From assembly GCF_014207845.1 (NCBI RefSeq), contig NZ_JACHLC010000002.1:1-64000 (forward strand): DNA of 64,000 nucleotides, given 5' to 3'. The position numbers and the translations under genes are program-made. Below, one piece after another: positions 52,355 to 60,943 of the stretch (positions are counted from its first letter, which is position 1; each line of letters opens with the position of its first letter). This DNA is from Chryseobacterium shigense. Lineage in GTDB: Bacteria; Bacteroidota; Bacteroidia; Flavobacteriales; Weeksellaceae. A model generated the notes under the pieces. That model saw nothing but the letters and a program-made list of their open reading frames with translations. It had not been told where the DNA came from and did not search any database.

Positions 52355-53873
52355 GAGTCATCATTTGTTTCAGGCGTTCATCCACAACTTCTTTTCCGAG
52401 AATCTCTGCACAGGTGTTGAATGCTCCGATTGTTACTCCCAGAATTCCATGCATATTAACGGACTGGCCTGTGAGAAACAGGTTATCAATTTTCGTTCGG
52501 GGAGAGACCATTGTTTTCAGAGGATTATCTGAATTTTTCATGTAGCCGTACATATTTCCTTCAAAGCTTCCGATATAATCCCTGTAAGATAAGGGTGATG
52601 ATGTGTAGATACTTTGTATGGAATGTCTGAGATTCGGGATTTTCTGTTCTAAGGCAGTGATCATCTTTTCCGCTTTTTCAAGTTTGAACTGTTCATATTT
52701 CAATCCTCTTTCATGTTCTTCAGCAACGGTATTTACTGTTTTCTCCCATGTTTTAACCTCAGCAAAATCCATATAAGAGATTGCTGTAAGGCTTTCTGCA
52801 TAATCAGGATGACGTTTTGAAGGTGTAGAGGAAAGCATATAGGTTTCCGGCCAGTTGTCTTTGCTGTAACGGAATGCATTCCAGATCATTTCTTCCGATG
52901 AATAATGGTAAAGATTATAATTAAAGTTCGGGACCGACTGTGGTTTTAAAACCAGGTAAACACTGAAGCATGATGAAACCGGTTCCCAGCTCAGAACCCT
53001 GTTCAGAAATGATTTTCTAAGCCTTTCTTCACCCATCAGCCTGATGAAGGAACGGATTTCTATATTGGAAATAAATTTCTTCGCTGCATATTCTTTTCCG
53101 TGCTTTGTTTTCACAGAAGACAATACTCCGGCTTCGTTAAAAATAAACCCGGAAACCTCGGAATGCTTATGTACCTCAGCTCCATATTCGCGAAGTTTTC
53201 TGATCAGCAGTTTAGTGATCTGGCTTCCTCCTTTTATACATTTATAAGCACTCTGCATGTAGGAATTTACCGTCAGTGCATGAACGTGAAACGGTATGTT
53301 TTCTGAATCTCCACCATATAAGAAATTGGAACCCAGCAGTACTGCCTGCAGTTTCTTATCCTGGGTAACAGATTCTATGAATCTTTTGGTATTAAGGTGA
53401 AGGATCTCTTCATTATAATTGTCTTTCCCAATAACCTGGTATCTGGGAAACTGTGCACATACGTACTGGACCTCTTCACAGTAGTTTTCTAAATTTTGCT
53501 TTTCGTTCGGGAAATAGGCTGTGAGCTGTTCAATAAAGTTTTCATAGCCCTGTGCATGGGGATATTCAATGTTTTCATCTCCAAAAGAGATTTTGTCATA
53601 GCCGTCCTCGTCCATTGGATGAAGTTTCAGCTCATCCATAATTTCAAGATAGGAAAAGAACCTGTTAAGATTTTGCCCTTTTGAAAGTCCGCCCAGATAA
53701 TGCACGCCGGTATCAAAAATGAGTTTCTCCCTTGAAAAGGTCTGCAGATTTCCGCCGTACTGGTTATTTTTCTCCAGGACACAGACTTTCATGCCTTCTT
53801 TGGCCAAGATAAGAGCCGAAACAAGACCTCCCAATCCACTACCGATTACAAGTATGTCGTATTCTTTTTTCAA
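52341..53873 (-). CDS. CrtI/phytoene-desaturase-like FAD oxidoreductase
   Basis: 510 residues. An N-terminal dinucleotide motif DILVIGSGLGGLVSALILAKEG and a VLEKNNQYGGNLQTF segment identify the phytoene desaturase/retinol saturase superfamily. The C-terminal FAD segment is DNLFLTGQSVNMHGILGVTIGAF. The only suitable start is TTG at 53873: an in-frame ATG upstream is followed at once by a stop, and the dinucleotide motif begins eight residues in. No carotenoid genes surround it. Oxidation or isomerisation of a polyene or ring is a reasonable guess. Confidence 0.82.
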   Translation of the reverse strand: MKKEYDILVIGSGLGGLVSALILAKEGMKVCVLEKNNQYGGNLQTFSREKLIFDTGVHYLGGLSKGQNLNRFFSYLEIMDELKLHPMDEDGYDKISFGDENIEYPHAQGYENFIEQLTAYFPNEKQNLENYCEEVQYVCAQFPRYQVIGKDNYNEEILHLNTKRFIESVTQDKKLQAVLLGSNFLYGGDSENIPFHVHALTVNSYMQSAYKCIKGGSQITKLLIRKLREYGAEVHKHSEVSGFIFNEAGVLSSVKTKHGKEYAAKKFISNIEIRSFIRLMGEERLRKSFLNRVLSWEPVSSCFSVYLVLKPQSVPNFNYNLYHYSSEEMIWNAFRYSKDNWPETYMLSSTPSKRHPDYAESLTAISYMDFAEVKTWEKTVNTVAEEHERGLKYEQFKLEKAEKMITALEQKIPNLRHSIQSIYTSSPLSYRDYIGSFEGNMYGYMKNSDNPLKTMVSPRTKIDNLFLTGQSVNMHGILGVTIGAFNTCAEILGKEVVDERLKQMMTHEKK

Positions 53874-53983
53874 AGGAAGAAAAGCTGTGTGTTTTTACAT
53901 TAAAAAATTCAGAGGTCCTAATTTCTGAATTTATTTAAAAAATTGAGTTTATTGATTAGTTTTCAGGGATAAAATTAGAAAAA

Positions 53984-54868
53984 TTAATCAATATCATCCC
54001 AAAAATCGAAATAATTGAACCATTGAAGGGGATATTTTTTAATCATGACTTCAAGGTTTTGCACATATGAGTTGAGAAGTCCCTGAGAATCACGGTTTTT
54101 AATATTCTGGGCGACTCTTGCATATAAATGGTAATGTAGATTTTTTTCTTTCATCACATATACATATACTACAGGAACCCCAAGGCGGGAAGCAATAAGG
54201 AACGGACCGGCAGGAAATTTTGCGCTTTTCCCCAGAAGATCGGCTTCAAGATATTTTGAGCCTTCGAAATAACGGTCTCCGGTAAAACAGATCAGTTCAT
54301 TGTTTGATAAAGCCTGATTGATCTCGAAAATATGGGACATATCGTCTTTAACATAGATAAATTTGATATTACTCTGCTTTACGGCAACGCTTTCCAGGTA
54401 TTCTTTAATAACCGTTACTTCCTGGTCTGTGGTTACGAGATTGATCTGGCAATCAAAATCAATATCGGCAAAGAAATGTTCTGCAATTTCGAAATTTCCG
54501 ATGTGGGCGCTTATGAGGACACCGCCTTTTTTTTCAGCCAGAAGGTTTCTGAGGTTTTCAATGCCATCAAACTCGTAGGTATATTTTTCTCTTAATCCAG
54601 CAGAAATAGCTGTTTTATCAATGAGAACCTTTCCGAAAGTAAAATAACTTTTGAATACGGAAGCTTTTGATTTCCAGTATCCGTAATCCAGTCTTTTCTG
54701 AAAGTAATAAAAGATATAGCTGTTGCTTTTTTTCAGGAATAAAAAGTAGTAGGAAGCTACAAAATAGAGTACAGCATATGAACTCCGGATCCCGATATTT
54801 CTAATACACCAAACAAAGATTTTATAGCCCAGTATGGTTCCTTTAGATTTACCTTTCCACTTGTTCAT
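53984..54868 (-). CDS. LpxL/HtrB-like lipid acyltransferase
   Basis: 294 residues: an N-terminal membrane helix (about 28-46) followed by the lysophospholipid acyltransferase domain. The HX4E catalytic motif is His122-Glu127 in ISAHIGNFEIAE. The later conserved block CFTGDRYFEGSKYLEADLLG and the PAGPFLIASRLGVPVVYVYV strand match the lipid A late-acyltransferase family. Such acyltransferases are part of aryl-polyene clusters and may attach the polyene acyl chain, or another acyl chain, to a lipid at the inner membrane (inference). Confidence 0.84.
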   Translation of the reverse strand: MNKWKGKSKGTILGYKIFVWCIRNIGIRSSYAVLYFVASYYFLFLKKSNSYIFYYFQKRLDYGYWKSKASVFKSYFTFGKVLIDKTAISAGLREKYTYEFDGIENLRNLLAEKKGGVLISAHIGNFEIAEHFFADIDFDCQINLVTTDQEVTVIKEYLESVAVKQSNIKFIYVKDDMSHIFEINQALSNNELICFTGDRYFEGSKYLEADLLGKSAKFPAGPFLIASRLGVPVVYVYVMKEKNLHYHLYARVAQNIKNRDSQGLLNSYVQNLEVMIKKYPLQWFNYFDFWDDID

Positions 54869-54894
54869 AAGTACAGTTTACCAATTTATCAATA

Positions 54895-54935
54895 TACCAG
54901 TGCAACAATGAATTTAAAATATTGTTACACTGGTA
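54895..54935. repeat. Palindromic repeat, copy B
   Basis: Arms TACCAGTGCAACAAT (54895-54909) and ATTGTTACACTGGTA (54921-54935) pair with one wobble mismatch across an 11-base loop. The core ATTGTTACACTGGTACATT (54921-54939) is identical to copy C. It sits in the gap between the ACP and LpxL-like genes. Confidence 0.8.
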
Positions 54936-54981
54936 CATTATTATATTGTTACATTATTAAAAAATAAAGTTCAATCGATAG

Positions 54982-55236
54982 TTATGCGTTTTTTTCAGCA
55001 ATTTTGTTTTCAATGGTTGTATAAAAATCGTCAAATGTGACCATTTTTTTGAAATCTGCCTCCCCTAATTTCACTCCGAAATTGGATTCAATAACGACAA
55101 CCATATCAATATAATCCAGACTGTCCAGTCCGAGCGTCTTTTTCAGGTTGGCATCATTACTGATCTCATCCCCATCCACTTCAAACTCGTTTACTAAGAA
55201 ATCATTAACGATGTCAACAATTTTTTCCCTTTCCAT
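54982..55236 (-). CDS. Acyl carrier protein (unit 3)
   Basis: 84 residues from the ATG at 55236; the upstream alternative at 55248 is a TTG that would overlap the FabF gene. The phosphopantetheine serine is Ser39 in LGLDSLDYIDMV. The acidic helical remainder is typical of ACPs. It begins four bases after the FabF stop, so carrier and ketosynthase are coupled. Probably one of the two dedicated carriers of aryl-polyene assembly. Confidence 0.9.
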   Translation of the reverse strand: MEREKIVDIVNDFLVNEFEVDGDEISNDANLKKTLGLDSLDYIDMVVVIESNFGVKLGEADFKKMVTFDDFYTTIENKIAEKNA

Positions 55237-55240
55237 GTTT

Positions 55241-56461
55241 TTAATCAAATTTTTTAACTATTAATGCGGAATTGGTTCCCCCAAATCCGAATGAATTTGA
55301 CAAAAATACGTCAATTTTTTGATTTTTCGTTTTTGAGACTAAATTTATCTTTTTTGCCTCATCATCAGGGTTTTCCAGATTGATGTTCGGGGCAACGAAA
55401 TTGTTCTGCATCATCAGAATTGAATATACCACTTCACTTGCTCCCGCCATCCAGCATTCATGACCGGTCATAGACTTGGTAGAACTTACCGGAACTTCAC
55501 TTCCGAAGATCTCATGAATTGCCTTGGCTTCATTGGCATCCCCGATTGGTGTGGAAGTCGCATGGGCATTGATATAATCGATATCTTCCGCTTTCAGTCC
55601 TGACTGTTTTAATGCTCTGTCCATAGCCTGAGCCGGGCCGTCAACATTTGGTGTTGAAATATGACCTCCGTTTGAAGAGAAACCATAACCTACGATTTCG
55701 GCAAGGATAGTTGCTCCTCTTTTCTGTGCAGATTCCAGGCTTTCTACGATAAGACTGGCAGCTCCTCCGCTTGGGATAAGTCCGTCTCGTCCGGCATCAA
55801 AAGGCCTTGAAGCTTTTGTAGGTTCATCTTCCCTTACAGAGAAAACACCGAGCCCGTCAAAACTTGCCATTGAGTATTTATTGGTTTCCTGGGCTCCTCC
55901 GCAGATAATCATATCCTGAAAACCGTTTTTAATCATCATATAAGCCAGTCCCAAAGAGTGGGAACCGCTGGCACAGGCTGCACTGATGGTAAGATTGATT
56001 CCTTTCAGCTTGAAGATGGTTGAAAGGTTCATTGTTACCGTAGAGTTCATTGATTTGAAGATCGCACCCGATCCCATCAACGTTGTATCTTTCTTTTCTC
56101 TCGCAATGTCGATAGATTCTACGACTGCCTGAGAAACACTGTCGTTTCCGTATAAAATTCCCACTTCATGAGTATCCAGGAAATCCTGATCCAGTCCTGC
56201 CTGTTTTAATGCATCTGTAGTGGCAAGGTAGGCATATTCGCTTTCCTCACCCATGCTTATGCGCTGGCGTCTGTTGAGCAGGTTTTTAAGATCCGGCTTC
56301 GGTACCACACCGGTAAGGCCTGACCTGAACCCGAATTCTTTTCTTTCCTGTACCAAAGCAATACCGGATTTTCCTTGATATAGGGATTCTTTGACTTCTT
56401 CCAAAGAGGTCCCGATGCAAGAATAAATTCCCATTCCGGTAATTACAACCCTATTTTCCAT
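55241..56461 (-). CDS. Beta-ketoacyl-ACP synthase II (FabF-like)
   Basis: A 406-residue enzyme with a complete triad: Cys163 (ISAACASGSHS), His300 (INAHATSTPIGD) and His334 (MTGHECWMAGASE). Length and GFGGTNSALI C-terminus are standard for FabF. It sits between the FabG gene (110 bases upstream, with palindromic repeat C) and the ACP gene. It is a third intact ketosynthase of the locus besides those at 37630 and 40303, and may perform the first condensation on the coumaroyl starter (inference). Confidence 0.92.
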   Translation of the reverse strand: MENRVVITGMGIYSCIGTSLEEVKESLYQGKSGIALVQERKEFGFRSGLTGVVPKPDLKNLLNRRQRISMGEESEYAYLATTDALKQAGLDQDFLDTHEVGILYGNDSVSQAVVESIDIAREKKDTTLMGSGAIFKSMNSTVTMNLSTIFKLKGINLTISAACASGSHSLGLAYMMIKNGFQDMIICGGAQETNKYSMASFDGLGVFSVREDEPTKASRPFDAGRDGLIPSGGAASLIVESLESAQKRGATILAEIVGYGFSSNGGHISTPNVDGPAQAMDRALKQSGLKAEDIDYINAHATSTPIGDANEAKAIHEIFGSEVPVSSTKSMTGHECWMAGASEVVYSILMMQNNFVAPNINLENPDDEAKKINLVSKTKNQKIDVFLSNSFGFGGTNSALIVKKFD

Positions 56462-56470
56462 TTGTTTTAT

Positions 56471-56565
56471 TAATTTAACAATGTATCAGTTTAACAATGT
56501 AACAATAGTATTGAGACTAAACGAGCATTGTTACACTGGTACATTGATATACTGTTACATTATTA
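56471..56565. repeat. Palindromic repeat, copy C
   Basis: This fills most of the 110-base gap between the FabG and FabF genes. Left half (56471-56506) and right half (56527-56565) are imperfectly complementary. Within the right half, ATTGTTACACTGGTACATT (56527-56545) is identical to copy B and one base from copy A. Confidence 0.78.
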
Positions 56566-56571
56566 ATCGAT

Positions 56572-57303
56572 TTATGAGTAAATTCCTCCGTTAATATTCA
56601 CCACTTCTCCTGTAATGTACGAAGCTTTTCTGGAGGCTAAAAATGCTACCAGATCTGCAACTTCTTCTGCTTCTCCAAATCTGTTGGCAGGGATCATTGC
56701 TTTAAGTTCGTCTTCATTGAAATCCTGGGTCATATCTGTTCTGATGAACCCGGGAGCTACGGCATTTACGGTGATGTTTCTTTTGGCAACTTCCTGAGCC
56801 AACGCTTTTGTAGCACCCACCAAAGCTCCTTTTGCTGCAGAATAATTGGTCTGCCCGGCTGTTCCTTTTACCCCGGAAACGGAAACCATATTGATAATTC
56901 TTCCATATTTATTACGTAAAAGCTTCTGAATAAAGAAATTGGTAACGTTGAAGAAACCATTAAGACTTGTATTGATTACACTGTTCCAGTCTTCACTCTG
57001 CATCCACATGAATAATCCGTCTCTTGTAATACCGGCATTGTTTACGATTACCTCAACCACTGCATCGGGATTTTTATCCTGCCATTCTGTTAAAACAGTT
57101 TGACTTTCTTCTGCATTGGCTACATCAAATTTCAGGATCTCTCCTGTAGCGCCAAGTTCTTCTACTTTAGCCAGAGTTTCTTTTGCTGCCACTTCGTTGG
57201 AAGCGTAGTTGATGAGTATATGATAATTTTTCTCTTCTGCCAGTTTTATACAGATTGCTCTTCCAATTCCCCTTGAGCCGCCTGTTACAATTGCACATTT
57301 CAT
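56572..57303 (-). CDS. fabG: 3-oxoacyl-ACP reductase (FabG-like)
   Basis: A 243-residue SDR of typical length. The NADP-binding motif is TGGSRGIGR (7-15), VNNAGITRDGL is the structural NNAG motif, and the catalytic residues are Ser141, Tyr154 and Lys158. C-terminal VNINGGIY is standard. It reduces beta-ketoacyl-ACP intermediates. Between the ammonia-lyase and FabF genes, it is most likely the dedicated reductase of polyene extension, paired with the dehydratase at 45196. The gene symbol is by family; the housekeeping fabG is probably elsewhere. Confidence 0.9.
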   Translation of the reverse strand: MKCAIVTGGSRGIGRAICIKLAEEKNYHILINYASNEVAAKETLAKVEELGATGEILKFDVANAEESQTVLTEWQDKNPDAVVEVIVNNAGITRDGLFMWMQSEDWNSVINTSLNGFFNVTNFFIQKLLRNKYGRIINMVSVSGVKGTAGQTNYSAAKGALVGATKALAQEVAKRNITVNAVAPGFIRTDMTQDFNEDELKAMIPANRFGEAEEVADLVAFLASRKASYITGEVVNINGGIYS

Positions 57304-57370
57304 GTGTTAGTGTTTAATTAGTTTTTTACTTTTAATCCCTTAATGTATAACAGTTGATTACCTAAAGTAA

Positions 57371-58891
57371 TTACATTGTCTTTAAATATTTCTTCACATC
57401 CTCCAAATACGGATACATCACCATATCATCAGAGAATGCAGGAACAATCTTTCTTATTTCGTCATACAGTTCTTTGGTAGAAGATGACACTTTATCCTGA
57501 AAACCAAGATATTCAATGGCCTGAATAATCGTAATGGCTTCAATTGTCAATACTTCAAATGCGTTTTCTATTACTTTTCTGCAAATCACCGCAGCATTCG
57601 TTCCCATGCTCACAATATCCTGATTATCATTATTATTAGGTATACTGTGTACGTACATAGAATTAGACAGCATCTGGCTTTCCGCCGTAGTAGATGTTGC
57701 CGTGAACTGAACTCCCTGCATTCCGAAATTGAAGCCTAATTTACCTAAATTTACAAAAGGAGGCAAGATTTCGTTGATCTTTGCATTTAAAAGGTAGTTC
57801 AACTGCCTTTCTGCCAACATGGTCAGTTTTGTAACAACAATTTTCAGCTTGTCCATTTCCAGCGAAATATAATCTCCGTGGAAATTTCCACCGTGGTATA
57901 CATGCTTGTCTTCTACATTGATGATCGGGTTGTCATTGGCTGAATTAATCTCATTTTCAAGAACTTTCTCCGTATACTCTAACGTATCTAAAACAGGTCC
58001 CAAGATCTGTGGAACACATCTTAAAGAATAATATTCCTGAACTTTTTCCTTGAATACTTTTTCCTGCTCTTCAAAATGAGTATAAAGATGGTCTTCTCTT
58101 TTTCTGATTAGTTTACTGTCAGCCAAATGCGTACGCATTCTTTCCGCTACTTTCTGCTGTCCGTAATGTTTTTTTGTTCCGTTTAAAGCTTCGGAAAGGT
58201 GATCATCATAAGCCTGAACAATTTCATTGATTGCACAGGAAAGCCTGATTGAAATATCTGTTAACTGATTCGCTTTGTAGGCATTAACGATTCCTATTCC
58301 TGACATAACGGAAGTTCCGTTCATCAACGCAAGTCCTTCACGAATCTCTACTTTGATCGGTTCCAATCCTTCTGCTTCAAAAACTTCTTTTGTTGTTTTT
58401 CTCCGTCCTTTGTAGAAAACTTCTCCTTCCCCGATCAGAACTAAAGCAAGGTGGGCAAGCTGTACCAAATCGCCGCTTGCGCCTACTCCTCCGTGTTCAA
58501 AAATCAATGGTGTAATATCTCTGTTGATCAACTCTTTAAGTAAATGAACAACGGATTGATGTACTCCTGAATTTCCCAGTGAAAGTGTATTGAGCCTTGC
58601 GAGCATACAGGCTTTTACTTCCTGCTCCGGCAAAGGGTTTCCAATTCCTGAAGAATGGCTTCTGATCAGGTTATACTGAAGCTGGTGCGTATCTTCATCG
58701 CTGATCTTGAACTGAGCCATCGGCCCAAAACCGGTATTGACACCATATATTACTTTATTTTTCGAAAATTCCTTTAAAAACTGAAAACTTGCTTCTACTC
58801 TATCTAAAAGTGATTCGTCCAGTTCAATTTTCCCGTTCTCAATGATAATTTTTTGAAAATCCTTCAGTTCTAAAAAGTCGTTTATTTTCAT
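57371..58891 (-). CDS. Aromatic amino acid ammonia-lyase, probably tyrosine ammonia-lyase
   Basis: 506 residues from the ATG at 58891; the codon just upstream at 58894 is TTG. The MIO cofactor triad Ala-Ser-Gly is at 138-140 in GGVGASGDLVQL. Other family blocks are VIYGVNTGFGPMA, QYNLIRSHSSG (substrate-selectivity region), SANDNPI and NNNDNQDIVSMG. It closely resembles, from memory, the tyrosine ammonia-lyase of Flavobacterium johnsoniae, also 506 residues. It would convert tyrosine to 4-coumarate, the aryl starter of flexirubin. It is the first gene of unit 3, with a divergent promoter. A histidine ammonia-lyase role is less likely given the context. Confidence 0.9.
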   Translation of the reverse strand: MKINDFLELKDFQKIIIENGKIELDESLLDRVEASFQFLKEFSKNKVIYGVNTGFGPMAQFKISDEDTHQLQYNLIRSHSSGIGNPLPEQEVKACMLARLNTLSLGNSGVHQSVVHLLKELINRDITPLIFEHGGVGASGDLVQLAHLALVLIGEGEVFYKGRRKTTKEVFEAEGLEPIKVEIREGLALMNGTSVMSGIGIVNAYKANQLTDISIRLSCAINEIVQAYDDHLSEALNGTKKHYGQQKVAERMRTHLADSKLIRKREDHLYTHFEEQEKVFKEKVQEYYSLRCVPQILGPVLDTLEYTEKVLENEINSANDNPIINVEDKHVYHGGNFHGDYISLEMDKLKIVVTKLTMLAERQLNYLLNAKINEILPPFVNLGKLGFNFGMQGVQFTATSTTAESQMLSNSMYVHSIPNNNDNQDIVSMGTNAAVICRKVIENAFEVLTIEAITIIQAIEYLGFQDKVSSSTKELYDEIRKIVPAFSDDMVMYPYLEDVKKYLKTM

Positions 58892-58916
58892 CAATTAAAA
58901 GTAATAGTTGCTAATT

Positions 58917-58949
58917 TTGTAAAATATTAATTATTTGTCACTAATTTTG
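58917..58949 (+). promoter_or_regulatory. Rightward promoter of the halogenase-like gene
   Basis: TTG (58917-58919), a 22-base spacer, then TAATTTTG (58942-58949). CTAATTTTG occurs twice (58911-58919 and 58941-58949), 30 bases apart, so the upstream copy supplies the -33 TTG of the downstream copy or acts as a tandem promoter. The ATG is at 58988. Confidence 0.55.
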
Positions 58950-58952
58950 CGG

Positions 58953-58986
58953 CAAAGATAGAATTATTATTAAAATAAAAAATCAA
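58953..58986 (-). promoter_or_regulatory. Leftward promoter of pigment unit 3 (ammonia-lyase operon)
   Basis: On the minus strand: TTG (58986 to 58984), a 23-base spacer, TATCTTTG (58960 to 58953). It is interleaved with the rightward promoter, so the two units may compete for or share regulation. Confidence 0.5.
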
Positions 58987-58987
58987 G

Positions 58988-60238
58988 ATGGACAAAGAAT
59001 TTGTTGATGTTCTTGTAATTGGTGCCGGGCCTTCCGGATGCGTATCTTCTTCATACTTAAAGAAGAACAATGTTAATGTGAAGGTTGTAGAGAAGACAAA
59101 ATTCCCGAGACTGGTTGTAGGCGAAAGCTTAATTCCCAGGGTAATGGATCATTTTGATGAGGCGGGACTTTTTCCTGCCCTGGATAAAATGGGTTTTGAA
59201 AAGAAGCTTGGAGCACGTTTTTTACGGGGAGATGAAGTCTGCATTTTTGATTTCAGTGATAAATTCGGAGAGGGCTGGGACTGGACCTGGCAGGTTCCGA
59301 GGGCTGATTTTGATCATACTTTGGCACAGGAAGTCATCAACAAAGGTATTGACCTGGATTTTGAAACAGAAGTTACTGGTATTCAATTCGACGGAACAAA
59401 TTCTATCACTACAGTAAAAAACAAAGACGGCAAAACCAAGGAAATTCACGCTAAATTCGTGATTGATTCCAGCGGTTACGGAAGAGTGCTTCCCAGACTG
59501 CTTGATCTTGAAAAGCCTTCAAAACTGTCTCCGCACTCTGCTATTTTCTCTCATGTAGAAGATATTAACAGAGAGGAAGGCGAAGAAGGAACGCTGATTT
59601 CCTTTGATATTATAGAAACTGAGGTATGGCTTTGGGTAATTCCTTTTTCCAACGGAAACACGAGCGTAGGAATTGTAGGTCCTACAGATTATATTGAAAA
59701 ACTTTCTGAAAACGGTGATACTGCGGAAGCTTTGAGAAAAGCAATTTCTCTTTCTGATTATTATGTGAAACGTTTTGGCAATGTGGATTTTCTTTTTGAA
59801 CCAAGACATCTGAAAGATTATTCGTGTTCAGTAAAACAATTATTCGGGGACGGATATGCCCTGACAGGAAATGCTTCCGAGTTCCTTGATCCTGTTTTTT
59901 CATCAGGAATGGCATTTGCCACGGAAGGCGGAATTACGGCTGCAAAATTAGCTCTAAGACAATTGAACGGTGAAAAAGTTGACTGGCAAACAGAATTCGC
60001 AGATTATATCCTTTATGGTGTTGATGTTTTTACAACATATGTGAAGGAATGGTATACAGGAAATCTTCAGGAGTTATTTTTCCATCAACCTGAAAATCCA
60101 GATGTAAAGAAGAAGATCTGTGCGGTTTTAGCCGGGTATGTCTGGAATAAGGACAATCCTTTCGTGAAAAAACACGATACTGTTATTAAGAACCTTGCGA
60201 ATCTTATTAAACTTGAAAAACAACAGGAACAATCATAA
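58988..60238 (+). CDS. Flavin-dependent halogenase-like protein (CndH/CmlS type)
   Basis: 416 residues. FAD motif IGAGPSG (11-17), the variant-B halogenase motif FPRLVVGESLIP (39-50), the halogenase motif WxWxIP as WLWVIP (214-219), and NASEFLDPVFSSGM (295-308) at the FAD phosphates. Lys72/Lys73 lie where related halogenases have their active-site Lys. Chlorination of the flexirubin aryl ring is a strong possibility; a non-halogenating flavin oxidoreductase cannot be excluded. It diverges from the ammonia-lyase operon and ends at a bidirectional terminator. Confidence 0.8.
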   Translation: MDKEFVDVLVIGAGPSGCVSSSYLKKNNVNVKVVEKTKFPRLVVGESLIPRVMDHFDEAGLFPALDKMGFEKKLGARFLRGDEVCIFDFSDKFGEGWDWTWQVPRADFDHTLAQEVINKGIDLDFETEVTGIQFDGTNSITTVKNKDGKTKEIHAKFVIDSSGYGRVLPRLLDLEKPSKLSPHSAIFSHVEDINREEGEEGTLISFDIIETEVWLWVIPFSNGNTSVGIVGPTDYIEKLSENGDTAEALRKAISLSDYYVKRFGNVDFLFEPRHLKDYSCSVKQLFGDGYALTGNASEFLDPVFSSGMAFATEGGITAAKLALRQLNGEKVDWQTEFADYILYGVDVFTTYVKEWYTGNLQELFFHQPENPDVKKKICAVLAGYVWNKDNPFVKKHDTVIKNLANLIKLEKQQEQS

Positions 60239-60241
60239 AAA

Positions 60242-60268
60242 AAACCGGTCTGAATTTCAGACCGGTTT
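60242..60268. terminator. Bidirectional terminator
   Basis: Perfect 12-base stem AAACCGGTCTGA / TCAGACCGGTTT with a three-base loop. It is flanked by A-run on the left and T-run on the right, so it works for the halogenase-like gene on the plus strand and the small exported protein gene on the minus strand. Confidence 0.93.
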
Positions 60269-60272
60269 TGTT

Positions 60273-60878
60273 TTATTTAATTACCTTTTTAATTTCTGCT
60301 CCAAGTTTTTTACCTGTAACTTCATATGCTCCTGCAATTCTTCCATATTCCCAGGCAAAATCTTTATTCATCTTTTTTCCCTGGATTTTATCGGCCTGCA
60401 ACCTCATCACTACATTTGAAGGATTATCTGTTTCTACAAAGGTCATATCCGCAGTTAATTTCGCTTCCTGTGAACCGATCATTCCGCCGTACCATCCTGC
60501 ATAAATCCATTTTGCATCGATGATTAAAGTATATTTCGCTTTGGTATCATTTTTAAAGGTTACCTTTTTTGATTTACTGTTGATTCCTTTAAAGAAATAA
60601 TTCAAATATTCGGAAGCCTTAAAATTTCCCCATTGAAATTCCCAGTTTTTCCAGACCGCTTCACTTTTTTTAGCTGTAATATCTGCTTTCCTGTTTTCAA
60701 TATACTGTGCTTCCGTAAAGTTTTTTTCCTGATAAACAGCATTATCGAACTTCAGCTGAACATTTACTTCAGTCTGATCCTTTAAGAAATCAAAATTTCC
60801 TGATTCAAAATTGATCTGATTCTGGGCAAAAGTTGTAGTTGCCATTGCTACAAACAGCAGCAATAATAATTTTTTCAT
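60273..60878 (-). CDS. Exported protein, paralogue of the next gene (copy 2)
   Basis: 201 residues with a signal peptide ending TFAQ (about residue 19). No family function recognised. It is similar along its whole length to the 200-residue protein at 60944-61546: shared FLKDQ near residue 32, QYI(E/K)xR, W(E/K)xxW, KYTLI(I/V)xxxW(I), GWxGG(M/V)I, and MTFVET(D/S)NP. Both are therefore a tandem duplication. Probably periplasmic. It follows the ligase gene and its paralogue in one operon. Confidence 0.7.
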   Translation of the reverse strand: MKKLLLLLFVAMATTTFAQNQINFESGNFDFLKDQTEVNVQLKFDNAVYQEKNFTEAQYIENRKADITAKKSEAVWKNWEFQWGNFKASEYLNYFFKGINSKSKKVTFKNDTKAKYTLIIDAKWIYAGWYGGMIGSQEAKLTADMTFVETDNPSNVVMRLQADKIQGKKMNKDFAWEYGRIAGAYEVTGKKLGAEIKKVIK

Positions 60879-60943
60879 AGTTTATACTTTTTCTAAAAAT
60901 TTGAAGTTTCAAATATATTATAAAAAGTAATCCCAATGAATTA

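Noticed and set aside
52341..53900. Longer oxidoreductase starting at an ATG at 53900
   Set aside because: That ATG is followed immediately by TAA in the same frame; the TTG at 53873 is the nearest usable start.
57371..58891. Histidine ammonia-lyase (hutH) of a histidine degradation pathway
   Set aside because: The family shares the Ala-Ser-Gly MIO site, but the gene heads an aryl-polyene operon, no urocanase or imidazolonepropionase gene is nearby, and the sequence resembles flavobacterial tyrosine ammonia-lyase.
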